A stretch of DNA of 64,000 nt from Streptomyces sp. NBC_01267 (GTDB taxonomy: Bacteria; Actinomycetota; Actinomycetes; Streptomycetales; Streptomycetaceae): positions 6,493,001 through 6,557,000 of the forward strand of contig NZ_CP108455.1 of assembly GCF_036241575.1 (NCBI RefSeq), given 5' to 3'. The notes beneath the pieces were generated by a model. That model worked only from the letters and a program-made list of their open reading frames with translations. It did no database searches and had not been told where the DNA came from. Shown piece after piece: positions 36,503 to 44,532 of the stretch. The translations under genes were made by a program, and so were the position numbers. The number at the start of each line of letters is the position of its first letter. Within the stretch, counting starts at the first letter, position 1.

Positions 36503-37277
36503 GGCGGCGGATCTCCCCACGCAGTTGTTCGGTGATCTCCACCGAGAGTTCGGCCACCGCGGCGTCCTCGATCCGGCGGGGGTGCGCGATGTCCACCGTC
36601 CACTCGTGCGCCACCCGGCCGGGACGCGAGGACAGCAGCACCACCCGCTCCGCGAGCCGGACCGCCTCGCGCACGTTGTGGGTCACGAAGAGCACCGAGA
36701 CCTTCGTCTCGCGCCAGATGCGGGTCAGCTCGTCGTGCAGCACGTCCCGGGTGATGGCGTCCAGCGCGGCGAACGGCTCGTCCATCAGCAGCAGTTCACT
36801 GTCCTGCGCCAGCGCGCGGGCCAGCGCCACCCGCTGCCGCATACCGCCGGACAGCTCGTGCACCCGCTTGGCGTACGCCCCCTCCAGCCGTACGAGAGCG
36901 AGCAGCCGCTCCGCCTCCCCGCGCCGGTCGGCCTTCGGCACGCCCCGCAGCCGCAGCGCCAGCTCGACGTTCTTGCCCGCGGTCAGCCACGGGAACAGCG
37001 CGTGCTCCTGGAACATCAGCGCCGGCCGCCCGCCGGGCGTCTCGATGGAGCCCGCGGTGGGCGCGTCCAGCCCTGCGACCAGGTTGAGCAGGGTGGACTT
37101 CCCGCACCCCGACGCCCCCAGGAGCGTGACGAACTCACCCGGTGCGACATCGAGGGTGATGTCGTCCAGGACGAGCTGCTGCCCGGCGGGTCCGCCGAAG
37201 GACTTCGAGACGTGCTCGATACGGGCCGCGTGCGTCACCGCGATGCGGTCGTCGGCCCCGGCGAGTGCTGTGGCCAT
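36489..37277 (-). CDS. ssuB: alkanesulfonate-type ABC transporter ATP-binding protein
   Basis: 262 residues. Walker A GASGCGKST, Q-loop LMFQEHALFPWLTAGKNVELAL, signature LSGGMRQRVALARAL, Walker B LLLMDEPFAALD and LFVTHNVREAVRLAERV are complete, and the QEHALFPW loop is typical of SsuB/TauB. The ATG at 37277 has AGGAGG 8 nt upstream. It energises the SsuC-like permease, with which it overlaps, and follows the binding-protein gene by 65 bp. Confidence 0.92.
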   Translation of the reverse strand: MATALAGADDRIAVTHAARIEHVSKSFGGPAGQQLVLDDITLDVAPGEFVTLLGASGCGKSTLLNLVAGLDAPTAGSIETPGGRPALMFQEHALFPWLTAGKNVELALRLRGVPKADRRGEAERLLALVRLEGAYAKRVHELSGGMRQRVALARALAQDSELLLMDEPFAALDAITRDVLHDELTRIWRETKVSVLFVTHNVREAVRLAERVVLLSSRPGRVAHEWTVDIAHPRRIEDAAVAELSVEITEQLRGEIRRHGQH

Positions 37278-37342
37278 GGTCGTCACCTCCTGGGGACGGT
37301 CGGGGAATCCGGGCTCGGACCGCCCGGCAAACGGGATCGGAC

Positions 37343-38455
37343 CTACTTGACGCCGAGACCGGCGTCGGAGACCTCGGGCCGGCCGGCGGCCTTGAGCACC
37401 TTGTCGAGCGGTCGCAGGTCGTAGATGCCCTTCAGGTCGGGCTGCTTCAGCAGTCCGGCCTTGACCGCGTGGGACGCCTCGCTGTCGAGGGTCGCGGCGA
37501 GCGGGTCGTCGGTGGTCTCGATCGACTTCCACGCCGGGTCGAGCACCGCCGCGGGCAGCGCCTTCCCGGACAGCCGCTTCAGCGCCGCGTTGGCCGAGGC
37601 CTTCGCGGCGTCGGGGTGCGCCTTGATCCACGCGTTGGTCTTCACCGAGCCGCGCAGCACGGCCTCGACGACGTCCGGGTGCTCCTCGAGGAACTTCTGC
37701 GACACGATGATGTTCGTGATCACGAACTTCTTGTCCGGCCAGAGGTCGCTCTCGTCGAGCAGCACCTTCGCGCCCTGCTGGACCAGCTTGGACGCGGTCG
37801 GCTCCGGGACCCACGCGCCGTCGATGGACCCGGAGGCGTAGGCGTCCGGGGTCACCTTGTTGTCCGTACGGACGACGGACACGTCACCCTTGCCGCTGTT
37901 GGCGTCGACCTTCCAGCCCCTGCCCGCGATCCAGTTGAGGAACGCCACGTCCTGCGTGTTGCCGAGCTGAGGGGTGGCGATCTTCTTGCCCTTGACGTCG
38001 TCCAGGGTCTTGATCTTCTTCGGGTCGACCACCAGCTTCACCCCGCCGGACGCGGAGCCGCCGATGATGCGCAGGCTCTTGCCGCCGGACTTGGTGTAGC
38101 CGTTGATGGCCGGGGACGGGCCGATCCAGCCGATGTCGATCGAGCCGGAGTTGAGTGCCTCGATCTCGGACGGGCCCGCGTTGAAGGTCGATGCCTTCAG
38201 CCGGGTGCCGCCCAACTCCTTCTGGAAGATGCCCTGCTGGTCGCCGACGAGCGCGGTGGCGTGGGTGAGGTTCGGGAAGTAGCCGATCTTCACCGTGTCG
38301 GCGGAGAGCTTCTTGGCCCCGGCGGCGACCTGGGACTTCCCCGAGTCGTCCGTGGCCTTGTCGGATCCGTAACCGCAGGCGGTGAGCGCCACGGCGAGCA
38401 GCGGTACGGCGGCGGCAGCGGCCAGGACGCGGCGCGGGAGAAGGGTGGCAGGCAC
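37343..38455 (-). CDS. ssuA: alkanesulfonate-type ABC transporter substrate-binding lipoprotein
   Basis: 370 residues. A signal sequence ends in the lipobox LTAC, so the protein is anchored outside the membrane by a diacylglyceryl Cys. The NMT1/THI5-like binding fold follows: VKIGYFPNLTHATALVGDQQGIFQKELG, then GSIDIGWIGPSPAINGY and GKKIATPQLGNTQDVAFLNW, as in SsuA/TauA proteins. It should capture an organosulfonate (or sulfate ester) and pass it to SsuBC. The GTG start at 38455 has an AGAGG 10 nt upstream. It lies directly after cysN, with a leader hairpin in between. Confidence 0.9.
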   Translation of the reverse strand: MPATLLPRRVLAAAAAVPLLAVALTACGYGSDKATDDSGKSQVAAGAKKLSADTVKIGYFPNLTHATALVGDQQGIFQKELGGTRLKASTFNAGPSEIEALNSGSIDIGWIGPSPAINGYTKSGGKSLRIIGGSASGGVKLVVDPKKIKTLDDVKGKKIATPQLGNTQDVAFLNWIAGRGWKVDANSGKGDVSVVRTDNKVTPDAYASGSIDGAWVPEPTASKLVQQGAKVLLDESDLWPDKKFVITNIIVSQKFLEEHPDVVEAVLRGSVKTNAWIKAHPDAAKASANAALKRLSGKALPAAVLDPAWKSIETTDDPLAATLDSEASHAVKAGLLKQPDLKGIYDLRPLDKVLKAAGRPEVSDAGLGVK

Positions 38456-38476
38456 GGGAGGGTTTCCTCTCGTCGG

Positions 38477-38509
38477 CCCGGTGCGGGTGTCCCTCAGGAC
38501 ACGACCGGG
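38477..38509 (-). promoter_or_regulatory. leader hairpin between cysN and ssuA
   Basis: Two nested stems, GTGTCC/GGACAC (38487-38492 with 38497-38502, 4-nt loop) and CCCGGT/ACCGGG (38477-38482 with 38504-38509), begin 22 bp upstream of the ssuA start. The 237-bp cysN-ssuA gap is otherwise gene-free. It could be an internal attenuator or processing site that sets transporter level apart from the reductive genes. No uridine tract follows. Confidence 0.4.
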
Positions 38510-38692
38510 CGGTCGGTGGGTTTTCGGGGTCTTCGCCGGTGGGGTGACGGCGAGCGGAGCTTCCGGGCGCGCAGGCAGTGCGCGTACGTCATCGCGCACA
38601 TCGCGCGACCCCGCCCTGGCCGCTGCCGAGGGCGCCGCTGCCGATCCGGCCGCCCTCCTTCGCGAAGGTGCCGTAGATGTCGAAGGACACGG

Positions 38693-40051
38693 CTAGAAGT
38701 CCCATCCCGCGTCGTCCGGTGCGGTCTCGGCCGCCGCGGCGACGTGCTCCGCCGTCACCGCGAACGCGTCGCCCGCCATACCGGCCGCCAGCGTGGTGCC
38801 GTCGGCCGGGTCGATCAGCAGGAACGAACCGGTGCGCCGGGAGTCGGCGTACGCGTCGAGGGCCAGCGGCTCGGCGGTACGGACGACGACCCGGCCGATG
38901 TCGTTGGCGACCAGCTGCCCCGGGTCCGGGTGCTGGGAGAGGTCGTCGAGGGTCAGCCGGGAGGGGATGTCCTTGACGATCGCCTTGACCGTGCGGGTGG
39001 TGTGCTTGAGCAGCACCCGCTGACCCACCACCAGCGCCGAGTCGGCCACATGGCAGACGGTCGCCAGGACGTCCTGCGTCGGCACGGGTGCGTGGGCGGT
39101 CGGCGCGATCAGGTCGCCGCGCGAGATGTCGAGGTCGTCGGCCAGCCGTACGGTCACCGACTGCGGGGCCCAGGCGATGTCCGCGCTCTGCCCCAGCACA
39201 TCGATCCCGGCGATGGTGGACGTACGGCCGGACGGCAGTACCGTCACGGCCTCGCCGACCCGCAGCGCGCCCGAGGCGATCTGGCCCGCGTAGCCCCGGT
39301 AGTCGGGGTGCTCGGCGGTCTGCGGCCGGATCACGTACTGGACGGGGAAGCGCGCCTTGCACGCGGTGAGGTCGTGGCTGGCCGGGACCGTCTCCAGATG
39401 TTCCAGAACGGTCGGGCCGCCGTACCAGTCCATGTGCGCGGACGGCTCCACCACATTGTCACCGGCGAGCGCGGAGATCGGGATCGCGGTGATCTCCGGG
39501 ACGCCGAGGGAGGCAGCGTACGCGGTGAACTCCTCGGCGATGGCGGCGAAGACGGGCTCGGCGTAGTCGACGAGGTCCATCTTGTTGACGGCCAGCACCA
39601 CGTGCGGCACCCGCAGCAGCGCGGCGACCGCCGCATGACGGCGGGTCTGCTCGACGACACCGTTGCGGGCGTCGACCAGCACCACCGCGAGCTCGGCGGT
39701 GGAAGCCCCGGTCACCATGTTGCGGGTGTACTGCACATGCCCCGGGGTGTCCGCCAGGATGAACCGGCGCCGCGGCGTGGCGAAGTAGCGGTACGCGACA
39801 TCGATCGTGATGCCCTGTTCCCGCTCGGCGCGCAGCCCGTCGGTCAGCAGCGCCAGGTCGGGGGTCTCCTGGCCGCGGCCCAGCGAGGCCTGCGCGACGG
39901 CTTCCAGCTGATCCGTGAAGATCGACTTGGAGTCGTGCAGCAGCCGGCCGACCAGCGTGGACTTGCCGTCGTCGACGGAGCCCGCGGTCGCGAAGCGCAG
40001 CAGGGTGGTGGCCGACAGCTGATCGGCCAACTGGTCAGTAGGGCTGGTCAT
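38693..40051 (-). CDS. cysN: sulfate adenylyltransferase subunit 1 (GTPase)
   Basis: 452 residues, EF-Tu-like GTPase: P-loop GSVDDGKST, DTPGHVQYTRNMVTGAS (switch II) and NKMD are intact, followed by two beta-barrel domains. GTP hydrolysis drives the unfavourable formation of APS from ATP and sulfate by CysD. CysC is a separate gene here, not fused to the C-terminus. The ATG at 40051 abuts the TAA of cysD with no gap, so the two subunits are translated together. Length is usual for the non-fused form. Confidence 0.97.
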   Translation of the reverse strand: MTSPTDQLADQLSATTLLRFATAGSVDDGKSTLVGRLLHDSKSIFTDQLEAVAQASLGRGQETPDLALLTDGLRAEREQGITIDVAYRYFATPRRRFILADTPGHVQYTRNMVTGASTAELAVVLVDARNGVVEQTRRHAAVAALLRVPHVVLAVNKMDLVDYAEPVFAAIAEEFTAYAASLGVPEITAIPISALAGDNVVEPSAHMDWYGGPTVLEHLETVPASHDLTACKARFPVQYVIRPQTAEHPDYRGYAGQIASGALRVGEAVTVLPSGRTSTIAGIDVLGQSADIAWAPQSVTVRLADDLDISRGDLIAPTAHAPVPTQDVLATVCHVADSALVVGQRVLLKHTTRTVKAIVKDIPSRLTLDDLSQHPDPGQLVANDIGRVVVRTAEPLALDAYADSRRTGSFLLIDPADGTTLAAGMAGDAFAVTAEHVAAAAETAPDDAGWDF

Positions 40052-40987
40052 TTAGAAGTACCCCTCGCGCTTGCGGTCTTCCATCGCGGCCTCGGACATC
40101 TTGTCGTCGGCGCGGGTCGCGCCCCGCTCGGTCAGCCGGGACGCGGCGATCTCGGTGATCACGGCTTCGAGCGTGGTGGCGTCGGAGTCGACGGCGCCGG
40201 TGCAGGACATGTCACCGACGGTGCGGTAGCGCACCAGCCGGGTCTCGACGCTCTCGTCGCCCTTGGGGCCGCCCCACTCGCCCGGGGTCAGCCACATGCC
40301 GGAACGCTTGAACACGTCGCGCTCGTGGGCGAAGTAGATCTCGGGCAGCTCGATCCGCTCCCGCTCGATGTACTGCCAGACGTCCAGCTCCGTCCAGTTG
40401 GAGAGCGGGAACACCCGGACGTGCTCGCCGGGCGCGTGCCGGCCGTTGTACAGCTGCCACAGTTCCGGGCGCTGGCGGCGCGGGTCCCACTGCGAGAACT
40501 CGTCGCGCAGCGAGAACACCCGCTCCTTGGCGCGCGCCTTCTCCTCGTCCCGACGCCCGCCGCCGAACACCGCGTCGAACCGGTGCTGCTGGATCCCCTC
40601 CGTGAGCGGGACCGTCTGGAGCGGATTGCGCAGCCCGTCGGGGCGCTCGCGCAGCTTCCCGGCGTCGATGTACTCCTGGACCGAGGCGACATGGAGCCGC
40701 AGCCCGTGCTCGGCCACCACCCGGTCGCGGTAGGCCAGTACCTCGGGGAAGTTGTGCCCGGTGTCCACGTGCAGCAGCGAGAACGGCACGGCGGCCGGGG
40801 CGAAGGCCTTCAGCGCCAGGTGCAGCATCAGGATCGAGTCCTTGCCGCCGGAGAAGAGGATCACCGGCCGCTCGAACTCGCCCGCGACCTCGCGGAAGAT
40901 GTGGACCGCCTCGGACTCCAGGGCGTCCAGGTGGCTCAGCGCGAACGGGCTGTCCGTACCTTCGGTGACAGCGGCAGCGGTCGTCAT
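40052..40987 (-). CDS. cysD: sulfate adenylyltransferase subunit 2
   Basis: 311 residues, PP-loop ATP pyrophosphatase fold: ILFSGGKDSILMLHLALKAF near residue 45 is the P-loop, with LLHVDTGHNFPEVLAYRDR after it and GGGRRDEEKARAKERVFSLRDEF in the core. It catalyses adenylyl transfer to sulfate giving APS, in complex with CysN. It overlaps cysC by an ATGA, so translation is coupled in both directions. Confidence 0.97.
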   Translation of the reverse strand: MTTAAAVTEGTDSPFALSHLDALESEAVHIFREVAGEFERPVILFSGGKDSILMLHLALKAFAPAAVPFSLLHVDTGHNFPEVLAYRDRVVAEHGLRLHVASVQEYIDAGKLRERPDGLRNPLQTVPLTEGIQQHRFDAVFGGGRRDEEKARAKERVFSLRDEFSQWDPRRQRPELWQLYNGRHAPGEHVRVFPLSNWTELDVWQYIERERIELPEIYFAHERDVFKRSGMWLTPGEWGGPKGDESVETRLVRYRTVGDMSCTGAVDSDATTLEAVITEIAASRLTERGATRADDKMSEAAMEDRKREGYF

Positions 40988-41529
40988 CGGGCCAGGCCCC
41001 TCTCGGTGAGCAGCGCATGCAGCGCGGCGGCGGACTCCTGCACGGTCTGCTGGTGCGACTCGATCCGCAGGTCCGGGGCCTCCGGCGCCTCGTAGGGGTC
41101 GTCGACCCCGGTCAGCCCGGAGATCTCACCGGCCGCCTGCTTGGCGTACAGACCCTTCACATCGCGTACGGAGCACACCTCCACCGGAGTGGCGACATGC
41201 ACCTCCAGGTACGGGGTGCCGGTGCTCCCGTGCCGCTTGCGCACGGCCTCCCGGCTGTCCGCGTACGGCGCGATGACCGGCACCAGCGCCGTCACGCCGT
41301 TGGACGCGAGCAGTTCGGCGACGAAGCCGATGCGCTGGACGTTGGTGTGCCGGTCCTCGCGGCTGAAGCCGAGCCCGGCGGACAGGAACTCGCGGATCTC
41401 GTCACCGTCGAGCACCTCCACCCGGCGGCCCTCGCCGCGCAGCCGCTCCGCGAGGGCATGGGCGATGGTGGTCTTGCCCGCGCTCGGCAGACCGGTGAGC
41501 CAGACAGTGGCTCCCTGGTCCGTCGTCAT
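40984..41529 (-). CDS. cysC: adenylylsulfate (APS) kinase
   Basis: 181 residues: P-loop GLPSAGKTT, LDGDEIREFLSAGLGFSREDR, the substrate lid VRDVKGLYAKQAAGEISGLTGVDDPYEAPEAPDL. It makes PAPS from APS. Start choice: ATG 41529 has AGGAG 6 nt upstream and gives MTTDQGATVWL; the ATG at 41553 overlaps the cysH stop as TGATG but has no good site. Because the CysH encoded next door has the cysteine set of an APS reductase, PAPS may be needed for sulfotransferases or regulation instead of reduction. Confidence 0.95.
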   Translation of the reverse strand: MTTDQGATVWLTGLPSAGKTTIAHALAERLRGEGRRVEVLDGDEIREFLSAGLGFSREDRHTNVQRIGFVAELLASNGVTALVPVIAPYADSREAVRKRHGSTGTPYLEVHVATPVEVCSVRDVKGLYAKQAAGEISGLTGVDDPYEAPEAPDLRIESHQQTVQESAAALHALLTERGLAR

Positions 41530-41552
41530 CTGGTTCTCCTGAACACTCGTCA

Positions 41553-42284
41553 TCAGCCGTGCAGCCCGCACTCGGTCTTGTTCCGTCCGGCCCACCGGCC
41601 GGCCCGCGCGTCCTCGCCCTCGGCGACCCGCCGGGTGCAGGGCGCGCAGCCGATGGAGGGGTATCCGTCGGTGAGCAGCGGGTTGGTGAGGACGCCGTGC
41701 TCGGTGATGTACGCCTCCACGTCGTCCTGCGTCCAGCGGGCGATCGGCGAGATCTTGACCTTCTGCCGCTTCTCGTCCCAGCCGACGACCGGGGTGTTCG
41801 CCCTGGTCGGCGACTCGTCGCGGCGCAGGCCCGTGGCCCACGCCCGGTAGTGCCTGAGCCCGTCCTCCAGCGGCTTCACCTTGCGCAGGGCGCAGCACAG
41901 GTCGGGGTCGCGGTCGTGCAGCCGGGGGCCGTGTTCGGCGTCCTGCTCGGCGACGCTCTGCCAGGGCAGCAGCGTGATGACGTTGACGTCCATCACGGCC
42001 TCCACCGCGTCCCGGGTGCCGATGGTCTCCGGGAAGTGGTAGCCGGTGTCGAGGAAGACGACGTCCACCCCGGGGAAGGCACGGGACGCGAGGTGGGCGA
42101 CGACCGCGTCCTCCATCGAGGAGGTCACGCAGAACTGCCTGCCGAAGGTGTCGGCGGCCCAGCGGAGGATCTCCAGCGGGGAGGCGTCCTCCAGCTCGCG
42201 GCCGGCCCGCTCGGCGAGTGCCCTCGGATCCTCGGTCTCCGGATCTTCGGTCTCCGGATCCGCGGTCTCCTGAGTGTCGGTCAT
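41553..42284 (-). CDS. cysH: adenylylsulfate (APS) reductase
   Basis: 243 residues. The iron-sulfur cysteines CC (130-131) and CxxC (213, 216) are all present, and catalytic Cys239 is in the ECGLH tail. That set marks the [4Fe-4S] APS-reducing type; PAPS-only enzymes lack the four cluster cysteines. PP-loop SSMEDAVVAHLA and LDTGYHFPET are normal. It reduces APS to sulfite using thioredoxin. The N-terminus carries three ET(E/A)DP pentapeptides encoded by a 15-bp repeat. Its ATG overlaps the stop of the small zinc-ribbon gene. Confidence 0.96.
   Translation of the reverse strand: MTDTQETADPETEDPETEDPRALAERAGRELEDASPLEILRWAADTFGRQFCVTSSMEDAVVAHLASRAFPGVDVVFLDTGYHFPETIGTRDAVEAVMDVNVITLLPWQSVAEQDAEHGPRLHDRDPDLCCALRKVKPLEDGLRHYRAWATGLRRDESPTRANTPVVGWDEKRQKVKISPIARWTQDDVEAYITEHGVLTNPLLTDGYPSIGCAPCTRRVAEGEDARAGRWAGRNKTECGLHG
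42226..42270. repeat. 15-bp tandem repeat inside cysH
   Basis: Three copies of GGATC(C/T)(T/G)CGGTCTCC-type units start at 42226, 42241 and 42256. They encode the acidic pentapeptides near the CysH N-terminus, outside the conserved fold, and are likely to vary in number between strains. Confidence 0.88.
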
Positions 42285-42469
42285 ATCCGGTCTCCTTCAA
42301 CGTTGTTGGCGGAGTCGCGCTGGAGTCCACGGGCCAGCAGCCCGAGGAACTTCAACTGGAATGCGCGATTGCACGCCGCGCATTCCCAGGCGCCGTGTCC
42401 GGCCTCGGAGGGGCGCAGGTCCTCGTCGCCGCAGTACGGGCAGAAGAACGGTGCGGCACGCTCGCTCAC
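42281..42469 (-). CDS. small zinc-ribbon protein of the sulfur operon
   Basis: 62 residues with two cysteine pairs, FFCPYCGDED and WECAACNRAF, a rubredoxin-like zinc ribbon with no other domain. GTG 42469 overlaps the sulfite-reductase stop (GTGA) and its own stop overlaps cysH (ATGA), so it is translated within the operon. Function is unknown; binding of zinc or iron and interaction with the reductase or CysH is plausible from position alone. Equivalent small genes sit at this spot in related Streptomyces operons, from memory of the locus. Confidence 0.85.
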   Translation of the reverse strand: MSERAAPFFCPYCGDEDLRPSEAGHGAWECAACNRAFQLKFLGLLARGLQRDSANNVEGDRI

Positions 42470-44163
42470 GAGAGGGACTCCTCTGCGGCCCGCGCGGCCC
42501 AGGTGGCGAACCGCTCACCGTCCGCGCGCTCGGCCTGGAACCGCTTCAGGACACGCTCGACGTAGTCGGGCAGCTCCTCCGAAGTCACCTTCAGGCCACG
42601 GACCTTGCGGCCGAAGCCCGCCTCCAGCCCGAGTGCGCCGCCCAGGTGCACCTGGAAGCCCTCGACCTGGTTGCCGTCCTTGTCCAGCACCAACTGGCCC
42701 TTGAGGCCGATGTCGGCGACCTGGATACGCGCACAGGCGTTGGGGCAGCCGTTGATGTTGATGGTGATCGGCTCGTCGAACTCCGGGATCCGGCGCTCCA
42801 GTTCGTCGATCAGTGCGGCGCCGCTCGCCTTGGTCTCGACGATCGCCAGCTTGCAGAACTCGATGCCGGTGCAGGCCATGGTGCCGCGCCGGAACGGCGA
42901 GGCGTCGACCTTCAGGTCCAGCGCTTCGAGACCGGCCACCAGCGAGTCGACCCGCGACTCCTCGATGTCGAGGGCGATCATCTTCTGCTCGGTGGTGGTC
43001 CGCAGCCGCCCCGAGCCGTGTGCCGCCACCAGCTCGGCGACCTTCGTCAGGGTCGTGCCGTCCACGCGTCCGACGCGGGGGGCGAAGCCGACGTAGAACC
43101 GTCCGTCCCGCTGCTCGTGCACGCCGAGGTGATCGCGCCAGACCTCCGCGGGCTGCTCGGGCGCGGGCCCGTCGAGGAGCTTGCGCTCCAGGTACTCGTC
43201 CTCCAGGATCTGCCGGAACTTCTCCGGGCCCCAGTCGGCGACGAGGAACTTCAGCCGGGCGCGGTTGCGCAGCCGGCGGTAGCCGTAGTCGCGGAAGATC
43301 GAGATGACGCCTTCCCACACATCGGGCACCTCGTCCAGCGGAACCCAGGCACCGAGCCGCACGCCGAGCTTCGGGTTGGTGGAGAGGCCGCCGCCGACCC
43401 ACAGGTCGAAACCGGGGCCGTGCTCGGGGTGGTCGACGCCGACGAAGGCGATGTCGTTGATCTCGTGCGCGACGTCGAGCTGCGGCGAGCCGGAGATCGC
43501 GGTCTTGAACTTCCTTGGCAGGTTGGAGAATTCGGGGTTGCCGATGAAGCGTCGCTGGATCTCGTCGACCGCCCACGAGCCGTCGATGATCTCGTTCGCG
43601 GCGACGCCCGCCACGGGTGAGCCGAGGATCGTACGGGGAGTGTCACCGCACGCCTCGGTGGTCGAGAGGCCGACCTCCTCCAGCCGCCGCCAGATCTCCG
43701 GGACGTCCTCGATCCGGATCCAGTGGAACTGGACGTTCTGCCGGTCGGTGAGGTCCGCGGTGCCGCGGGCGAACTCCTGCGAGATGTCCCCGATGACACG
43801 CAGTTGCTCGGTGGTGAGCCGACCGCCGTCGATCCGGACCCGCAGCATGAAGAACTCGGCGTCCAGCTCCTCGGGTTCCAGGATCGCGGTCTTGCCGCCG
43901 TCGATCCCTTCCTTGCGCTGGGTGTACAGCCCCCACCAGCGCATCCGGCCGCGCAGGTCGCCGCCGTCGATCGAGTCGAAGCCGCGCTTGGAGTAGATCG
44001 TCTCAATGCGTGTCCGCACATTGAGACCGTCGTCGTCCTTCTTGGTCTGCTCATTGCCGTTCAGCGGAGTGAAGTGGCCCTTGGCCCACTGGCCTTCGCC
44101 ACGGTGACGGCTCACCTTGCGGCGGGGCGCGGCTGGAGGGGGCGTTTCCGGGCTGGCGGCCAT
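42466..44163 (-). CDS. sir: ferredoxin-dependent assimilatory sulfite reductase
   Basis: 565 residues, NirA-type siroheme/[4Fe-4S] enzyme. The cluster Cys are 431 and 437 (ACTGIEFCK) and 473 and 477 (NGCPNACA), the last also binding siroheme. Tyr80 (GLYTQRK) and Cys172 (ACGDTP) are 92 residues apart, the same spacing as the Tyr-Cys crosslink next to siroheme in the M. tuberculosis enzyme, so the crosslink may form here. It reduces sulfite to sulfide with six electrons from ferredoxin. First full gene of the leftward operon, about 194 bp after the leader peptide. The nitrite reductase alternative is unlikely given the cys context. Confidence 0.95.
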   Translation of the reverse strand: MAASPETPPPAAPRRKVSRHRGEGQWAKGHFTPLNGNEQTKKDDDGLNVRTRIETIYSKRGFDSIDGGDLRGRMRWWGLYTQRKEGIDGGKTAILEPEELDAEFFMLRVRIDGGRLTTEQLRVIGDISQEFARGTADLTDRQNVQFHWIRIEDVPEIWRRLEEVGLSTTEACGDTPRTILGSPVAGVAANEIIDGSWAVDEIQRRFIGNPEFSNLPRKFKTAISGSPQLDVAHEINDIAFVGVDHPEHGPGFDLWVGGGLSTNPKLGVRLGAWVPLDEVPDVWEGVISIFRDYGYRRLRNRARLKFLVADWGPEKFRQILEDEYLERKLLDGPAPEQPAEVWRDHLGVHEQRDGRFYVGFAPRVGRVDGTTLTKVAELVAAHGSGRLRTTTEQKMIALDIEESRVDSLVAGLEALDLKVDASPFRRGTMACTGIEFCKLAIVETKASGAALIDELERRIPEFDEPITININGCPNACARIQVADIGLKGQLVLDKDGNQVEGFQVHLGGALGLEAGFGRKVRGLKVTSEELPDYVERVLKRFQAERADGERFATWAARAAEESLS

Positions 44164-44246
44164 GATGGTTCGTCCTTCTGTGGCGGCTCGGGGGCGGCTC
44201 GAAGAGCGGCTCGGGGCGGCGAATCAGGCTGAAGGTACCCCTGTGA

Positions 44247-44265
44247 CCTGCCAGTTCATGGCAGG
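44247..44265 (-). promoter_or_regulatory. hairpin in sulfite-reductase leader
   Basis: CCTGCCA/TGGCAGG, a 7-bp stem with a 5-nt loop, lies between the leader peptide stop and the sulfite reductase start. It could be a terminator/antiterminator element or simply a stabilising hairpin. I see no complementary alternative structure by eye. Confidence 0.35.
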
Positions 44266-44356
44266 GCGCGGTGGCTGAGAGAAAACAGGACCCCAGCAGG
44301 GGACTTCGCTCGTCCGCAACGACGGGGACGGCGGAAAACGGCGTGGCTGGTGAAGA

Positions 44357-44440
44357 TCAGCGCGCCGGACAGATGGCGCTGGACATGCGGCAGAGATCGA
44401 CGTGGCGCCGACTCACCAAGGCAATTCCAGTTCCAGGCAT
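44357..44440 (-). CDS. SRRHVDL leader peptide upstream of sulfite reductase
   Basis: A 27-codon ORF on the reverse strand encodes a peptide with the core SRRHVDLCRMSSAIC, two Cys codons and a TGA. The actinobacterial leader peptide with this RRHVDL core is known upstream of sulfur genes. Cysteine codons in such leaders suggest attenuation: when charged Cys-tRNA is scarce, ribosomes stall and expression of the reductase unit rises. The mechanism is inferred for this genome. It begins at ATG 44440 and lies 193 bp before the sulfite reductase ATG. It was too short to be found by size alone; the coding signature is convincing. Confidence 0.88.
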   Translation of the reverse strand: MPGTGIALVSRRHVDLCRMSSAICPAR

Positions 44441-44532
44441 GGCGGAAGCGTGGCACGGCACTCTCGCGCCAGTCCACCACTATCCGTCATGTGGACGAGA
44501 TGGTCCCGCATCATGAGACGATGTGGTGTCGG

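Noticed and set aside
37265..41095. 1276-codon open frame antisense to ssuA, cysN and cysD
   Set aside because: Repetitive Arg/Val/Gly-rich sequence; the reverse strand carries well-defined enzyme motifs.
44164..44356. Possible SAM riboswitch upstream of sulfite reductase
   Set aside because: I looked for S-box or SAM-IV signature segments and found only a single short hairpin. The leader peptide is the better explanation.
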